From NCBI GenBank assembly GCA_022414725.1, contig CM039462.1, forward strand, positions 177,517,900-177,581,899: a stretch of DNA of 64,000 bases. Direction: 5' to 3'. The notes under the pieces are model-generated. The model did no database searches. It worked only from the letters and a program-made list of their open reading frames with translations, and was not told where the DNA came from. Below are positions 1 to 11,354 of the stretch, piece after piece (the first letter of the stretch is position 1; the number at the start of each line of letters is the position of its first letter). Both the position numbers and the translations under genes were made by a program. This DNA is from Microglena sp. YARC. Taxonomy: Eukaryota; Chlorophyta; Chlorophyceae; Chlamydomonadales; Chlamydomonadaceae.

Positions 1-560
1 TGATACACAGGTATGTTACCTCTGACCCTTTCGCAGTTTGGGGCACCAGATCTGCAGGGACCATTGTTTGGGGTTCAGTTCAGCTCACAATGCTTGCATT
101 TTTCTTCCGTCGGTATACACTGGTATATTACCTCTGACCCTTTCTCAGTTTGGGGCACCAGATCTGCAGGGACGATTGTTTGCGGTTCAGTTGATCAGTG
201 AAAGGAGAGGGGGGCCCATGCTGCAGCGTGGTGTGTGTCAGTTTGGGGCATGTCCATAAACTTCAAGAAAATGGTGTATGGGTCACCAGATCTGCAGGGA
301 CGATTGTTTGGGGTTCAGTTCAGTTTACAATCCTAGCATTTTTCTTCCCTGTCGTTTTACACTGGTACGTTTCCTCTGAGCCTTTCACAGTTTGGGGCAC
401 CAGATCTGCAGGGACGATTGTTTGGGGTTCAGTTCAGTTCAGTTCAGTTCACAGTGCTTGCATTTTTCTTCCCTCTTGTTAGACCCTGGTATGTTACCTA
501 TGGGCCTTTCACAATTTGGGGCACCAGATCTGCAGGGACGTTTGTTTGGGTCCAGTTCAT
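1..560. repeat. ~118-bp tandem array containing a putative mini-exon
   Basis: Four to five diverged copies of a unit of about 118 bp, each carrying a conserved core of the form TTTGGGGCACCAGATCTGCA followed by GGGACGATTGTTTGGGGTTC. On the minus strand the core reads as a splice acceptor (CTGCAG), about 32 coding bases and, in the first copy, a GTAAC donor. The array therefore appears to be an amplified mini-exon of the histone-fold gene to its right. A short piece of the unit recurs at about 48404-48432. Confidence 0.75.
20..51 (-). CDS. Candidate third exon of the POLE4-like histone-fold gene
   Basis: On the minus strand, CTGCAG is followed by 32 bases and then a GTAACATACC donor. Exon 6908-6992 ends in phase 1, and this segment accepts that phase: the split codon becomes Asp, then ten codons read LVPQTAKGSE. 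Similar copies at about 146-180, 390-421 and 510-541 compete for the same role; only this one has an intact GTAAC donor. Assignment is inference from splice signals and phase, without a homology match. Confidence 0.3.
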
Positions 561-700
561 CAGTGCATGGGGTATGCCCATCAACAACACGAAAATAGTG
601 TCTGAGGTTCAGTTCATCAGTGCATGGGGTATGCCCATCAACTACAAGAAAATAGTGTCTGGGGTTCAGTTCATCAGTGCATGGGATATGCCCATCAACA
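540..700. repeat. ~60-bp direct repeats
   Basis: Three copies of a roughly 60-bp unit containing GTTCAGTTCATCAGTGCATG and GGTATGCCCATCAAC continue directly from the preceding array. No gene is visible. Confidence 0.8.
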
Positions 701-1035
701 TACCCACTTGCCTACCTACCTACCTACGCACTTGCACACCTTCCTACTCACTTGCATACCTACCTACCTACCTACTTGCGTACCTGCCTTCGTACCTACC
801 AACTAGCCTAACTGCATACCTTCATACCCACTTGCCTACCTACCTACCTACACACTTGCACACCTTCCTACTTACTTGCATACCTACCTACATACCTACT
901 TGCCTACCTGCCTACGTACCTACCTACTTGCACAACTCCCTACCTACTAGTCTACCTTCCTGTCCACTTCTCTGCATACCTTCCTTCCTACTTGCCTACC
1001 TATTTACCTGCCCACCTATTTATCTACCTACTACT
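700..1035. repeat. Degenerate (CTAC)n tract
   Basis: Imperfect CTAC/CTTG tetranucleotide tract. Open frames across it encode only YLPT-type low-complexity peptide and are not genes. Confidence 0.9.
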
Positions 1036-1069
1036 TAAGTGCGATTGCAACTGTAAATGGAAGATACAC

Positions 1070-1375
1070 ACCGCACTACCCCCACCACCATCTCACTACC
1101 ACTTACACCCCCACCCCCACCCCACTATCACCCCACCACACCACCTCACTACCACTTACACCCCCCCCCACTATCACCCCCACCACACCACCTCACTACC
1201 ACTTACCCCCCCCCCCCCCCCCCCCCCCCACTATCACCACCACCACCAGCCTCCCCACCACCACTTACACACACACACCCCACTACCCCCCCCCCCCCCC
1301 ACACACACACACACACACCCACACCCACACACCACTTACCCCCACCACCACACCACAACCATCACCACATCAACC
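1070..1375. repeat. (ACC)/(CA)/(C)n simple-sequence block
   Basis: Mixed CCACCA, CACACA and poly-C runs. It encodes only His/Pro/Thr low complexity. Three ~50-bp copies of a CTGTAAATTAAAGTCTCA-type unit follow at 1385-1510. Confidence 0.9.
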
Positions 1376-1539
1376 AACACACACACAACTGTAAATTTAA
1401 GTCTCAAATTCCAAGGCTTTAAAACCCAAACCCTAAACTGTAAATTAAAGTCTCAAATTCCAAGGTTTTTTTTAACCCCAAACCCTAAACTGTAAATTAA
1501 AGTCTCACCTTCCAAAAAGTCACAGGGGCTCCAGTCATC

Positions 1540-1570
1540 AACAGTTGTGGCTGGATCAGGGTAGGGGAAT

Positions 1571-1607
<37 letters not shown>

Positions 1608-2039
1608 GTCTGTGTGTGTGTGGTGGTGGTGGTGGAGTGTGTGTTAATGTGGCTGGATCAGGGTAGGGGAATGGTGTGTGTGTGTGTAAGTCTGTGTGTG
1701 TGTGTGGTAGTGGTGGTGGTGGTGGAGTGTGTGTTAATGTGGCTGGATCAGGGTAGGGGAATGGTGTGTGTGTGTGTGTGTGTAAGTCTGTGTGTGTGTG
1801 GTGGTGGTGGTGGTAGTGGTGGAGTGTGTGTTAATGTGGCTGGATCAGAGTAGGGGAATGGTGTGTGTGTGTGTGTAAGTCTGTGTGTGTGTGGTGGTGG
1901 TGGTGGTGGTGGTGGTGGAGTGTGTGTTAATGTGGCTGGATCAGGGTAGGGAAATGGTGTGTGTGTGTAAGTCTGTGTGTGTGTGGTGGTGGTGGTGGTG
2001 GTGGAGTGTGTGTTAATGTGGCTGGATCAGGGTAGGGGA

Positions 2040-2082
<43 letters not shown>

Positions 2083-2760
2083 GTGTGTGTGTGTGTTAAG
2101 TCTGTGTGTGTTGTGGTAGTGGTGGTGGTGGAGTGTGTGTTAATGTGGCTGGATCAGGGTAGGGGAATGGGTGTGTGTGTGTAAGTCTGTGTGTGTGTGG
2201 TGGTGGTGGTGGTGGTGGTGGAGTGTGTGTTAATGTGGCTGGATCAGGGTAGGGGAATGGTGTGTGTGTGTAAGTCTGTGTGTGTGGTGGTGGTGGTGGT
2301 GGAGTGTGTGTTAATGTGGCTGGATCAGGGTAGGGGAATGGTGTGTGTGTGTGTAAGTCTGTGTGTGTGTGGTGGTGGTGGTGGTGGGGGTGGAGTGTGT
2401 GTTAATGTGGCTGGATCAGGGTAGGGGAATGGTGTGTGTGTGTAAGTCTGTGTGTGTGGTGGTGGTGGTGGTGGAGTGTGTGTTAATGTGGCTGGATCAG
2501 GGTAGGGGAATGGTGTGTGTGTGTGTAAGTCTGTGTGTGTGTGGTGGTGGTGGTGGTGGGGGTGGAGTGTGTGTTAATGTGGCTGGATCAGGGTAGGGGA
2601 ATGGTGTGTGTGTGTGTGCGTGGTGGTGGTGGTGGAGAGTGTGTTAATGTGGCTGGATCAGGGTGGGGGAATGGTGTGTGTGTGTAAGTCTGTGTGTGTG
2701 TGGTGGTGGTGGTGGTGGGGGTGGAGTGTGTGTTAAAGTGGCTGGATCAGGGTGGGGGAA
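1540..2760. repeat. ~85-bp GT/GGT minisatellite, about 13 units
   Basis: Each unit has TTAATGTGGCTGGATCAGGG, then TAGGGGAATGG, a (GT)n run, TAAGTCTGTG and a (GGT)n run. Units vary mostly in the length of the two microsatellite parts. Translation gives only Cys/Val or Gly repeats, so no coding sequence is called. Confidence 0.92.
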
Positions 2761-2949
2761 TTGTGTGTGTGTGTGTGTGTATGTGTGTGGGTGTGTGTTT
2801 ATGTGTGTGGATCAGGGCGGGGGAATTTTGTGTGTGTGTGTAAGTGTGTGTGTATGTGTGTGGATCAGGGTGGGGGAATTGTGTGTGTGTGTGTGTGTGT
2901 AAGTGTGTGTGTGAGTGTGTGTTTATGTGTGTGGATCAGGGCGGGGGAA

Positions 2950-2983
<34 letters not shown>

Positions 2984-4157
2984 GTGTATGTGTGTAAGTG
3001 TATGTGTGGATCAGGGTGGGGGAATTGTATGCGTGTGCGTGTAAGTGAGTGTGTTTAAGTGTGTGTGTGTGAGTGTGTGCGTTTGGGTGTGGATCAGGGT
3101 GGGGGAATTGTATGTGTATGTGTGTGTGTAAGTGTGTAAGTGTGTGTTTAATTGTGTGTGTGTATACGTGAGTGGGTCAGTGTGACGGCATTGTGTGTGT
3201 GTAAGTGTGTAAGTGTGTATTTAATTGTGTGTGTGTATACGTGAGTGGATCAGGGGTGGGGGCATTGTGTGTGTGTAAGTGTAAGTGTGTGTGTGTGTAT
3301 ACGTGAGTGGATCAGGGTGGGGGTATTGTGTGTGTGTAAGTGTGTGTGTAAGTGCGTGTGTAAGTGTGTGTGTGTGTGTGTGTGTGTATACGTGAGTGGG
3401 TCAGGGGTGGGGGCATTGTGTGTGAGTGTAAGTCTGTGTGTGTGTAAGTGTGTGTGTGTATGTGTGGGTGGGTGGTGTGTGTGTGGGGGGGGGGGTGGGG
3501 GGGCGAGTGTGTGTTAATGTGTGTGGATCAGGGTGGGGGCATTGTGTGTGTGTGTAAGTGTAAGTGTGTGTGTGTATACGTGAGTGGATCAGGGTGGGGG
3601 AATTGTGTGTGTGTGTAAGTGTGTTTTTTGTTTAAGTGTGTGGCGTAGGTGGATCAGGGTGGGGATTACTTGTATGTGTGTGTATGTGTGTGGATAAGGA
3701 TGGGGGGATTGGGTGGGTGGGTGTTGTATGTGTGTATGTGTGGGTACGTGTGTGGATCAGGGTGAGGGAATTGTGTGTGTTTAAGTGTGTGCGTGTAAGT
3801 GTGTGTGTGTGTGTGAGAGTGTGTGCTGATGTGTGTGGATCAGGGTGGGGGAATTGTGTGTGCTTTAGTGTGTGTGTGTGAGTGTGCGTATATGTGTGTG
3901 AATCGGGGAGGGAGATTGTGAGTGGGTTAGTGTGTGAGTGTGTGTGTGGATCAGGGTGGGGGAATTATGTGTGTGTCTGCAAGTGTGTGTGTGAGAGTGT
4001 GTGCATGTGTGTGTGGATCAGGGTTGGGGAATTGTGTGTGTGTGTTTATGTGTGTGGATCAGGGTGGGGGAATTGTGTGTGCGTGTGTGTACGTGTGCAG
4101 ATCAGAGTGGAGGATTTTGTGTGTGCGTGTGTGTACGTGTGTGGATCAGATTGGAGG

Positions 4158-4192
<35 letters not shown>

Positions 4193-4306
4193 ATCAGATT
4201 GAAGGATTTTGTGTGTGTGTATGTGTACGTGTGTGGATCAGATTGGAGGATTTTGTGTGTGTTTGTGTGTGTGTGTGTGTGTGTACGTGTGTGGATCAGA
4301 TTGGAG

Positions 4307-4356
<50 letters not shown>

Positions 4357-5288
4357 ATCAGAGTAGAGGATTGTGTGTGTGTGTTTAAATGTGTGCGAGT
4401 GTGTGGCTCAGGGTGGGGGAATTGTGTGTGTGTGCGTGTTCGTTTTGTTTGTGTGTGGATTGGGGTGGGGGACGTGTGTGTGTGTTTGGTGTGTGTGTGG
4501 GATCAAGGTGGGGGAATGGTGTGTGTGTGTGAGTGTGTGTATGTGTGTGGATCAGGGTGGGGGAATTGTGTGTGTGTGTGTAAGTGTGTGTGTATGTGGA
4601 TCAGGGTGGGGGAATTGTGTGTGTTTATGTGTGTGGATTGGGGTGGGGGATTTTGTGTATGTGTAAATGTGTGTGTATGTGGCTCAGTGTGGGGGAATTG
4701 TGTGTGTGTGTTTTGTGTGTTTTGTGTGTTTGTATCTTATGTGGATGAGGGTGGGGGAATTGTGTGTGTGCAAGTTTGTGTGTTTGGATCAGGGTGGAGG
4801 ATTTTGTGTGTGTGTCTAAATGTGTGTGTTTTAGTGCGGCTCAGGGTGGGGGTATTGTGTGTGTGTGTGCGTGTGTGTTTTGGTTGTGTGTGGATTGGGG
4901 TGGGGGAATTGTGTGTGTGTGTGTCTGTGTGTGTGTGTTTTGTTTGTGTTTTGTTTGTGTTTTGTTTGTGTGTGGATTGGGGTGGATTTTGTGTGTGTGT
5001 CTAAATGTGTGTGTTTTAGTGCGGCTCAGGGTGGGGGTATTGTGTGTGTGTGTGCGTGTGTGTTTTGGTTGTGTGTGGATTGGGGTGGGGGAATTGTGTG
5101 TGTGTGTGTCTGTGTGTGTGTGTTTTGTTTGTGTTTTGTTTGTGTTTTGTTTGTGTGTGGATTGGGGTGTGTGTTTTGTTTGTGTTTTGTTGTGTTTTGT
5201 TTGTGTGTGGATTGGGGTGGGGGAATTGTGTGTGTGTGTGTGTGTCTGTGTGTGTGTGTTTTGTTTGTGTGTGGATTGGGGTGGGGGA

Positions 5289-5323
<35 letters not shown>

Positions 5324-5600
5324 GTTTGTGTGTGGATTGGGGTGGGGAAATTGTGCGTGTGTGTGTCTGTGTGTGTGTTTTGGTTGTGTGTGGATTGGGG
5401 TGGGGGAGTTGTGTGTGTGTGTGTGTGCGTGTGTTTTGTTTGTGTGTGGATCGTTGTAGGGGAATTGTGTGTGTGTGTGTGTGTGTGTTCTGTTTGTGTG
5501 TGGATCGGGGTAGGGGTATCGTGTGTGTGTGTGTTTTGTTTGTGTGTGGATAGGGGTAGGGGAATTGTGTGTGTGCAAGTTTGTGTGTTTGGATCAGAGT
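2760..5600. repeat. Diverged GT-rich minisatellite built on GGATCAGGGTGGGGGAATTG
   Basis: About 45 diverged units of 40-90 bp, each with a GGATCAGGGTGGGGGAATTG-like core separated by (GT)n. A higher-order duplication of about 180 bp is visible (4801-4978 against about 4984-5163). Long frames on both strands are low complexity. Confidence 0.9.
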
Positions 5601-5756
5601 GGAGGAAGGTGTTGTATTATGGAGGAAAGGGAGGGGAGCGCCGAGGGAGGGTGGAGCTGGCTGGGTGGTGTGGGGTGTATGAGGGTGCAAGGGGGAGAAA
5701 GAGAGTGTTTGTCAAGGTTGGGCGGGGTGGGGGGTGGTTGGGGGGGGGTGGGGGGC

Positions 5757-5930
5757 AGCTTCTAGCCAGCTCCCTGACTGGCTATTCAGCTAAAAGCTAA
5801 TGCAACCTAGTGTGTCTGGAAGCTGACAGAATCTGCTTTCCAGAGCTGCCAAAATCTTGGGGCACAGGCTAGTGGCTGGCTCAGGGAGCTGCCTAGAAGT
5901 TGCTGCTTGTAGTTTGGTAGCTTGATTTAG
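5757..5930. mobile_element. MITE family A, copy 1
   Basis: About 175 bp with imperfect terminal inverted repeats (GCAGCTTCTAGCCAGCTCCC at the left, complement of GGGAGCTGCCTAGAAGTTGC at the right). Related copies lie at 11993-12174, 19497-19648, 40388-40550 and 48003-48265. It has no coding capacity. No clear target duplication was seen, so the superfamily is not assigned. Confidence 0.7.
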
Positions 5931-5939
5931 TCATACTTG

Positions 5940-6880
5940 TGTTTGGCTGAGCCCCCTCTTCAAGGGGGCGGGAGCCATCAGGGTTACCGATTTGTCCGTC
6001 TGTGTGTACGACCGACTGACAGACCGTTTGACCGTGACGAAGCCTGACACGTAAGCCAACGGTCTCGTAATTAACTCGCTCCCGTTGTCGCCTGTCGCTC
6101 TGTCGCAAGCACTCTCCGCCAATTTGTAGCGTCGCATGCGACGCTGCATTTAACTTGTCTAGCTTGATTTGGTCGATCTTGTGGTCGTGAAAAGAGGGTT
6201 GGTGAATAGACAAGGGGTATATTGTTACAATGAGTAGAAGGCAGTGAAAACAACTGAAAAGTCTGGCGGTACTTAGCAGTACATCGGCAACGCTGCCCTC
6301 TAATAGGGCAGTGGCGTCGAGGGCTGCAAGCTGAGCAGTCCTGCAAACCAGATGGAAGGACTTGGGAGGGCATAGCACTAGGGCAATGCCGGGCGGTGCC
6401 GGTACGTAGCCCTAGCTGGCCTGGGTCAAAGGACTTGGCAGGAAGTTACTGCTGCCAGTCGTAGAACGTAGGGGGGGACGCGGGGGGGACCTAACAATAA
6501 AGCGATAGAAACTGAAAACAAGGTGGTACTGGCAGTACATTGGCGAGCTGCCCAGTATAGCAGTGGAGTCGAGGGCCGCCTAGGTACCTTAAAACCAGGA
6601 CTCTTAAGGTGGTACTTGGCAGTACATCGGCGAGCTGCCCGATAGAGCAGTGTTGTCGAGGGCAACCAAGGGTTGGTGAATAGACAAGTCGTATGCAGCG
6701 TCGCAAGCAACGCGGAAAATTGGCAGAGAGTGTTGGCAACGGAACGAAAGGTGGCAAGCGAGTTAGTTACGCAACCGTTGGCTGACGTGTCAGGCTTCAA
6801 GCAAGTTTTTTTTCGGTCGGACGGACAAATGGGCAAACATGGGGGCTCCCGCCCCCTTGAAGAGGGTACTCCGCTCAAAA
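5940..6880. mobile_element. Non-coding element with ~250-bp inverted terminal arms
   Basis: The left arm (about 5940-6215) and right arm (about 6660-6880) are inverted copies. Both carry CTTCAAGGGGGCGGGAGCC, TTTGTCCGTC, GAAGCCTGACACGT and GCGACGCTGCAT in matching order. The centre holds three related ~130-bp units (about 6230-6345, 6520-6590 and 6605-6665) with GGCAGTACATYGGCGA; the first is nearly identical to 29590-29720. Single arms occur elsewhere (17205-17550, 18105-18215, 34710-34830, 40560-40785). No transposase is visible. Confidence 0.7.
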
Positions 6881-6907
6881 TCAGAGATGTGGCTATTGAC
6901 AACTTAC

Positions 6908-6992
6908 CAACATCAGCATAGCCAACATGAGATCTCCCTTTCTCTTGAGCAGTTAACGAGCTTTGCCTAGCCATCTCCTCCACAAACAACTC
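6908..6992 (-). CDS. POLE4-like gene, exon encoding ELFVEEM...GYADV
   Basis: Acceptor GATGCACAG then GAG TTG TTT; donor GTTG followed by GTAAGTTGTC, ending in phase 1. It supplies the end of the long central helix and the last loop of the histone fold. Copies of its first ~35 bases plus the acceptor stand upstream at about 7065-7110, 7180-7225 and 7305-7350. Confidence 0.8.
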
Positions 6993-9726
6993 CTGTGCAT
7001 CATGTGTGAGTGTGAGTGTGTGTAAGTGTATGTTTTAAGTGTGCGTCTTTGTGTGTGTGTGTGTGTTGACGAGCTTTGCCTAGCCATCTCCTCCACAAAC
7101 AACTCCTGCGCATCATGTGTGAGTGTGAGTGCGTGTTAGTGTATGTTTTTCAGTGTGCGTCTTTGTGTGTGTATGAGTGTTAACAAGCTTTGCTTAGCCA
7201 ACTCCTCCACAAACAACTCCAGGGCATCATGTGTGAGTGTGTGTGTGTGTGTTAGTGTATGTTTTTAAGTGTGCGTCTTTGTGTGTGTACGTGTGTTAAC
7301 GAGCTTTGCCTAGCCATCTCCTCCACAAACAACTCCTGCGCATCATGGGTCAATTTGTGTGTTAGTGTGTGTATGTGTGTGTATATATGTGTGTGTGTGT
7401 TTATGTATGTGTGCGCATCATGTGCAAGCGTGTGGGTTTGTGTGTGTATGTATTTGAATGTGTATGTGTGTGTATGTGTATTTATGTATGTGTATGCGTG
7501 TGTATGTATGTGTATGTGTGTGTATGTATGTATGTATGTATGTATGTATGTATGTATGTATGTATGTATGTATGTATGTATGTATGTATGTATGTATGTA
7601 TGTATGTATGTATGTATGTATGCATATATATATGTGTGTGCATCATGTGGAAGTGTGAGTGTTTGTGTGTTTATGTGTGTCGATGTGTTTAAGTGTGTGC
7701 ATGTGTGTGAATGTGTGTTGTTGTGAATGTATGTGTGTGTTCGGGCGTTTATGTATGTGCATGCTTTTGTGTGTACGGGTGTGTGTGTGTTTGTGTGTGT
7801 ATGCACGTATGTGTGCGCATCATGTGTTTGTGTGTAAGTTTGTGTGTGTATGTATGTATGCGTGTGTTTGTGTATGTATGTGTGCGCTTCTATGTAAGTG
7901 AGAGTGTGTATGTGGTTATGCGTGTGAGTATGTATGTGTGTGTGCATCATGTGGAAGCGTGAGTGTGTATGTGGTTATGCGTGTGAGTATGTATGTGTGT
8001 GTGCATCATGTGTAAGCGTGAGTGTGTATGTGGTTATGTGTTTGAGTATGTATGTGTGTCTGCATCATGTGGAAGCGTGAGTGTGTATGTGGTAATGCGT
8101 GTGAGTATGTATGTGTGTGTGCATCATGTGTAAGGGTGAGTGTTTGTGTGTGCATATGTGTGTTTGTGTGTGAGTGTGAGTTTTTGTGTGTGTATGTATG
8201 TGTGTGTGCGCATCATGTGCAAGTGTGAGAGTTTGTGTGTGCATGTGTATGTTTGTGTGTGTGTGTACGTGTATGTGTTTGTGTATGTATGTGTGCGTAC
8301 ATCATGTGTAAGTGTGAGAGTTTGTGTGTTCATGTGTGGGTGTGGGTGTGTGTATGTATGTGTGTGTGCATCATGTGTATGTGTGTGTAGGTTTGTGTTT
8401 GTTTGTGTATGTATGTGTTTGTGTATGTATGTATGTGTGTGTGCATCATGTGTATGTGTGTGTATGTATGTATGTGTGTGCTTGTGTATGTATGTGTGTG
8501 CGCATCATGTGTAAGTGTGAGTGTGTGTGTATGTGTGTGTTTGTGTTTTTTGTATGTATGTGTATGTGCGCATCATGTGTAAGTGTGAGTGTGTGTGTAT
8601 GTGTGTGTTTGTGTTTTTTGTATGTATGTGTGTGTGCGCATCATGTGTAAGTTTGAGTGTTTATGTATGTGTATGCATGTGTGTGTTTGTGTATGTATTT
8701 GTGTGTGTATGTGTGTGTGTGAATGTGTATGTCTGGACATGTGTGTTTGTGTGTGATGATTGTGTGTGCTTGTGTGTGTATGTGTTTAGAGTGTGTGTGT
8801 GTATGTATGTGTGCGTGTGCGAATGTGTGTGTGTGTGTGTGCGTGTTTGCGTGTGTGCATGTGTGTGTGCGCCCGGCAGTGTGTGTGTGTATGCGTGTGT
8901 TTTTGTTTGCACGTGAGTATGTGTGTGTGTTTGTGTTTGCATGTGTGCAAGTGTGCGCGTGTGTGTAAGTGTGTGTGCGCACACGAGTGTGCGTGTAGGT
9001 GTGTGTTTTTGTTTGCGAGAGAGTACGTGTATGTGTGTGTTTGTGTTAGCATGTGTGTAAGTGCCGCCTTGGCAATCAGGGCATATGCATCCTAATGAAG
9101 ACATTGATAGATAACGAAGTACAATGATTGACATCGATACTCACTGTCGCCTTGGCAATCAGGCCACACTCACCCCCACCCATCCACCCACCCACCCACC
9201 CACCCATACACCCACCCACAATTGTAAGGGCCCATCTATTTGAGACTGCAGTCAGTATTATTTATAATGAACACACTGTCGCCTTGGCAATCAGGCCACA
9301 CCCACCCCCACCCACCCACCCATACACCCACACACAATTGGAAGGGCCCATCTATTTATGACTGCAGTCTGTATTATCCATAATGAACACACTGTCACCT
9401 TGGCAATCAGGGCATATGCTTCCTAATGCAGACAATGATAGATATCAAAGTGCAATGAAATGATAGATATCAAAGTGCAATGAAATGATAGATATCAAAG
9501 TGCAATGAAATGATAGATATCAAAGTGCAATGAAATGATAGATATCAAAGTGCAATGAAATGATAGATATCAAAGTGCAATGAAATGATAGATATCAAAG
9601 TGCAATGAAATGATAGATATCGAGACTTACTGCAGCCTTGGCAATCAGGGCATATGCGTCCTTAGAGACTGCCTTCACGCCATCAGTGCTCTTCACCAGT
9701 TTTGTAACCCGGGCGAGGGGAAATTG
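6908..9726 (-). CDS. POLE4/Dpb3-like histone-fold protein (partial gene, two firm exons)
   Basis: Two exons join in phase: 9631-9726 (32 codons) and 6908-6992 (28 codons plus one base). The joined product begins QFPLARVTKLVKS, continues SKDAYALIAKAA, crosses the splice into ELFVEEMARQSS and ends SHVGYADV. FPLARV..LVK, an Ala-rich central helix running into AAELFVE and a following YADV are the marks of the H2A-like histone fold shared by POLE4, CHRAC1 and NF-YC. LARV..LVK and AAELFVE resemble POLE4 most. Such proteins pair with a POLE3/NF-YB-type partner in DNA polymerase epsilon or chromatin-remodelling complexes. Acceptors are CCAACAG and GCACAG; donors are GTAAGTC and GTAAGTT. The N-terminus (perhaps near 11.1 kb) and C-terminus (perhaps 20-51) are uncertain. 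The family is known; the exact subunit is inference. Confidence 0.82.
7520..7622. repeat. (TATG)n microsatellite, ~25 units
   Basis: An almost perfect TATG tetranucleotide run inside the intron. Confidence 0.97.
9435..9622. repeat. 25-bp perfect tandem repeat, ~7.5 copies
   Basis: GATAGATATCAAAGTGCAAT plus GAAAT repeats without interruption and ends immediately before the donor of exon 9631-9726. The repeats are contiguous with no spacers, so this is a satellite and not a CRISPR array. Confidence 0.97.
9631..9726 (-). CDS. POLE4-like gene, exon encoding QFPLARV...LIAKAA
   Basis: Acceptor CTGCCAACAG, 32 codons in phase 0, donor GCTGCA followed by GTAAGTCTCG. It covers helix 1 and most of the central helix of a histone fold. 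It is too short to stand out as an open frame, and was found by following the conserved edge that recurs in the neighbouring satellites. Confidence 0.82.
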
Positions 9727-11085
9727 CTGTTGGCAGTAGGGGTGGGGTGGGGTGGGGTGGATGGGTTGGATGGGGTGGGGGGCGGGGGGGGGAAGGGCCT
9801 TGATGGGTTGGATGGGTTGGGGGGGTATTCAGAGCAGGGTTGGATTGCTGTTGGCAGTGGGGGTGGGGTGGGGTGGGGTAGGGTGGAGTGGGGTGGGGTG
9901 GATGGGTTGGATGGGTTGGGGGTTGATTCAGAGCTGGGTTGGATTGCTGTTGGCAGTGGGGTGGGGTGGGGTGGGGTGGGGTGGGGTAGGGTGGAGTGGG
10001 GTGGGGTGGATGGGTTGGATGGGTTGGGGGTTGATTCAGAGCTGGGTTGGATTGCTGTTGGCAGTGGGGTGGGGTGGGTGGGGTAGGGTGGAGTGGGGTG
10101 GGGTGGATGGGTTGGATGGGTTGGGGGTTGATTCAGAGCTGGGTTGGATTGCTGTTGGCAGTGGGGGTGGGTGGGGTGGGGTAGGGTGGAGTGGGGTGGG
10201 TTGGATGGGTTGGATGGGTTGGGGGTTGATTCAGAGCTGGGTTGGATTGCTGTTGGCAGTGGGGGTGGGTGGGGTGGGTAGGGTGGAGTGGGTGGGGTGG
10301 ATGGGTTGGATGGGTTGGGGGTTGATTCAGAGCTGGGTTGGATTGCTGTTGGCAGTGGGGGTGGGGTGGGGTGGGGTGGGGTGGGGTGGGGTGGGGTGGG
10401 GTGGGTGGGGTGGGGTGGTGGGTGGGTAGGGTGAGTGGGACGGGGTGGATGGGCTGGGGGTTGATTCAGAGCTGGGTTGGATTGCTGTTGGCATTGGGCG
10501 TGAAATGGCTATTGGGCAGCGGGTGAATTGCTGTTGGGGGTGGGGTGGGGAGGGGTGGGGTGGGGTGGGGTTAGGTGGGTGGAGGACTGGGTTGGATGGG
10601 GTGGGGTTCATTCATACCTGGGTTTGATTGCTGTTGGCTGTTGTGGTGAAATGGCTGTTGGCAGAGGGGGAAATTGCTGTTGGCGGTGGGGGTGGGGTGG
10701 GGTACGGTGGGGTGGAGGACAGGGTTGGATGGGTTGGGGGTGATTCAGAGCTGGGTTGGATTGCTGTTGGTAGTGGGGGTGAAATGGCTGCTGGCGGTGG
10801 GGGTGGGGTGGGGGTGGGGTGGGGAGGAGGACTGGGTTGGATGGGGTTGGGGTTGATCCAGAGCTGGGTTGGATTGCTGTTGGCAGAGGGGGGAATTGCT
10901 GTTGGCGGTGGGGGTGGGGGGGGATGGGGGGGGTGGAGGACTGGGTTGGATGGGGTTGGGGTTGATCCAGAGCTGGGTTGGATTGCTGTTGGCAGAGGGG
11001 GGAATTGTTGTTGGCGGTGGGGGTGGGGGGATGGGGGTGGGGGGGAGGACTGGGTTGGACGGGGTGGGAGTTGATTCAGAGTCAT
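9727..11085. repeat. ~110-bp GGTGGGG minisatellite, about 12 units
   Basis: Each unit has GATTCAGAGCTGGGTTGGAT, then TGCTGTTGGCAG and a (GGTGGGG)n run. On the minus strand the unit repeats CTGCCAACAG-CAAT, which is the acceptor edge of exon 9631-9726, so the array is an expansion of the intron end. Frames across it are Gly/Trp or Pro low complexity. Confidence 0.92.
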
Positions 11086-11142
11086 CATATCCTTGTTCAA
11101 GAGACCACACATGATACCATCTGGGCTTTTTATTTCAGCCAT
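11080..11142 (-). CDS. Possible N-terminal exon of the POLE4-like gene
   Basis: At the upstream end of the array the minus strand leaves low complexity. Two frames look plausible: one with ATG at 11142 (MAEIKSPDGIMCG) and one reading MWSLEQGYDDSES. No canonical donor is visible before the repeats, and part of this sequence (CTGAATCAAC) has been copied into the repeat unit. The exon limits and frame are unresolved. Confidence 0.25.
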
Positions 11143-11354
11143 TAATAGCGATCGCTACTTTTGACCACGTATTGGCGAAATTATCGCAGTAAACATGTAC
11201 AAAAAAGTTGTTTTTGCCTTCGATGGCCCTTACAAGCTATAAAGGCTACAAAAGCTCCAAAACGCTGGCCCTGGAGGAGGCCTCAAACCATCCAGTTAGA
11301 AAAAAAAACTTTCAGATTTGAAAAAAAAGCCCTGGATACCATCAGCAGCAAGAT

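Larger units (their letters stand above)
6993..9630 (-). repeat. Intron filled with GT/GTAT minisatellite and exon-edge copies
   Basis: An intron of 2638 bp. The right part (9062-9410) carries four copies of the upstream exon's donor end (GCCTTGGCAATCAGGG core) at about 9065, 9147, 9280 and 9390. The left part (7000-7350) carries three copies of the downstream exon's acceptor end. Between them is a GT-rich minisatellite whose unit contains CATCATGTGTAAGTGTGAG, that is, the pre-acceptor sequence of the exon at 6992. Confidence 0.88.

Noticed and set aside
1540..5800. Long open frames on both strands (up to 356 codons) in the GT-rich arrays
   Set aside because: They encode only Cys-Val, Gly-Val or His-Thr repeats with no start or splice context; they are satellite read-through.
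9435..9622. CRISPR-like regularly repeated 25-mer
   Set aside because: Repeats are directly contiguous with no unique spacers, and the region is a eukaryotic intron.
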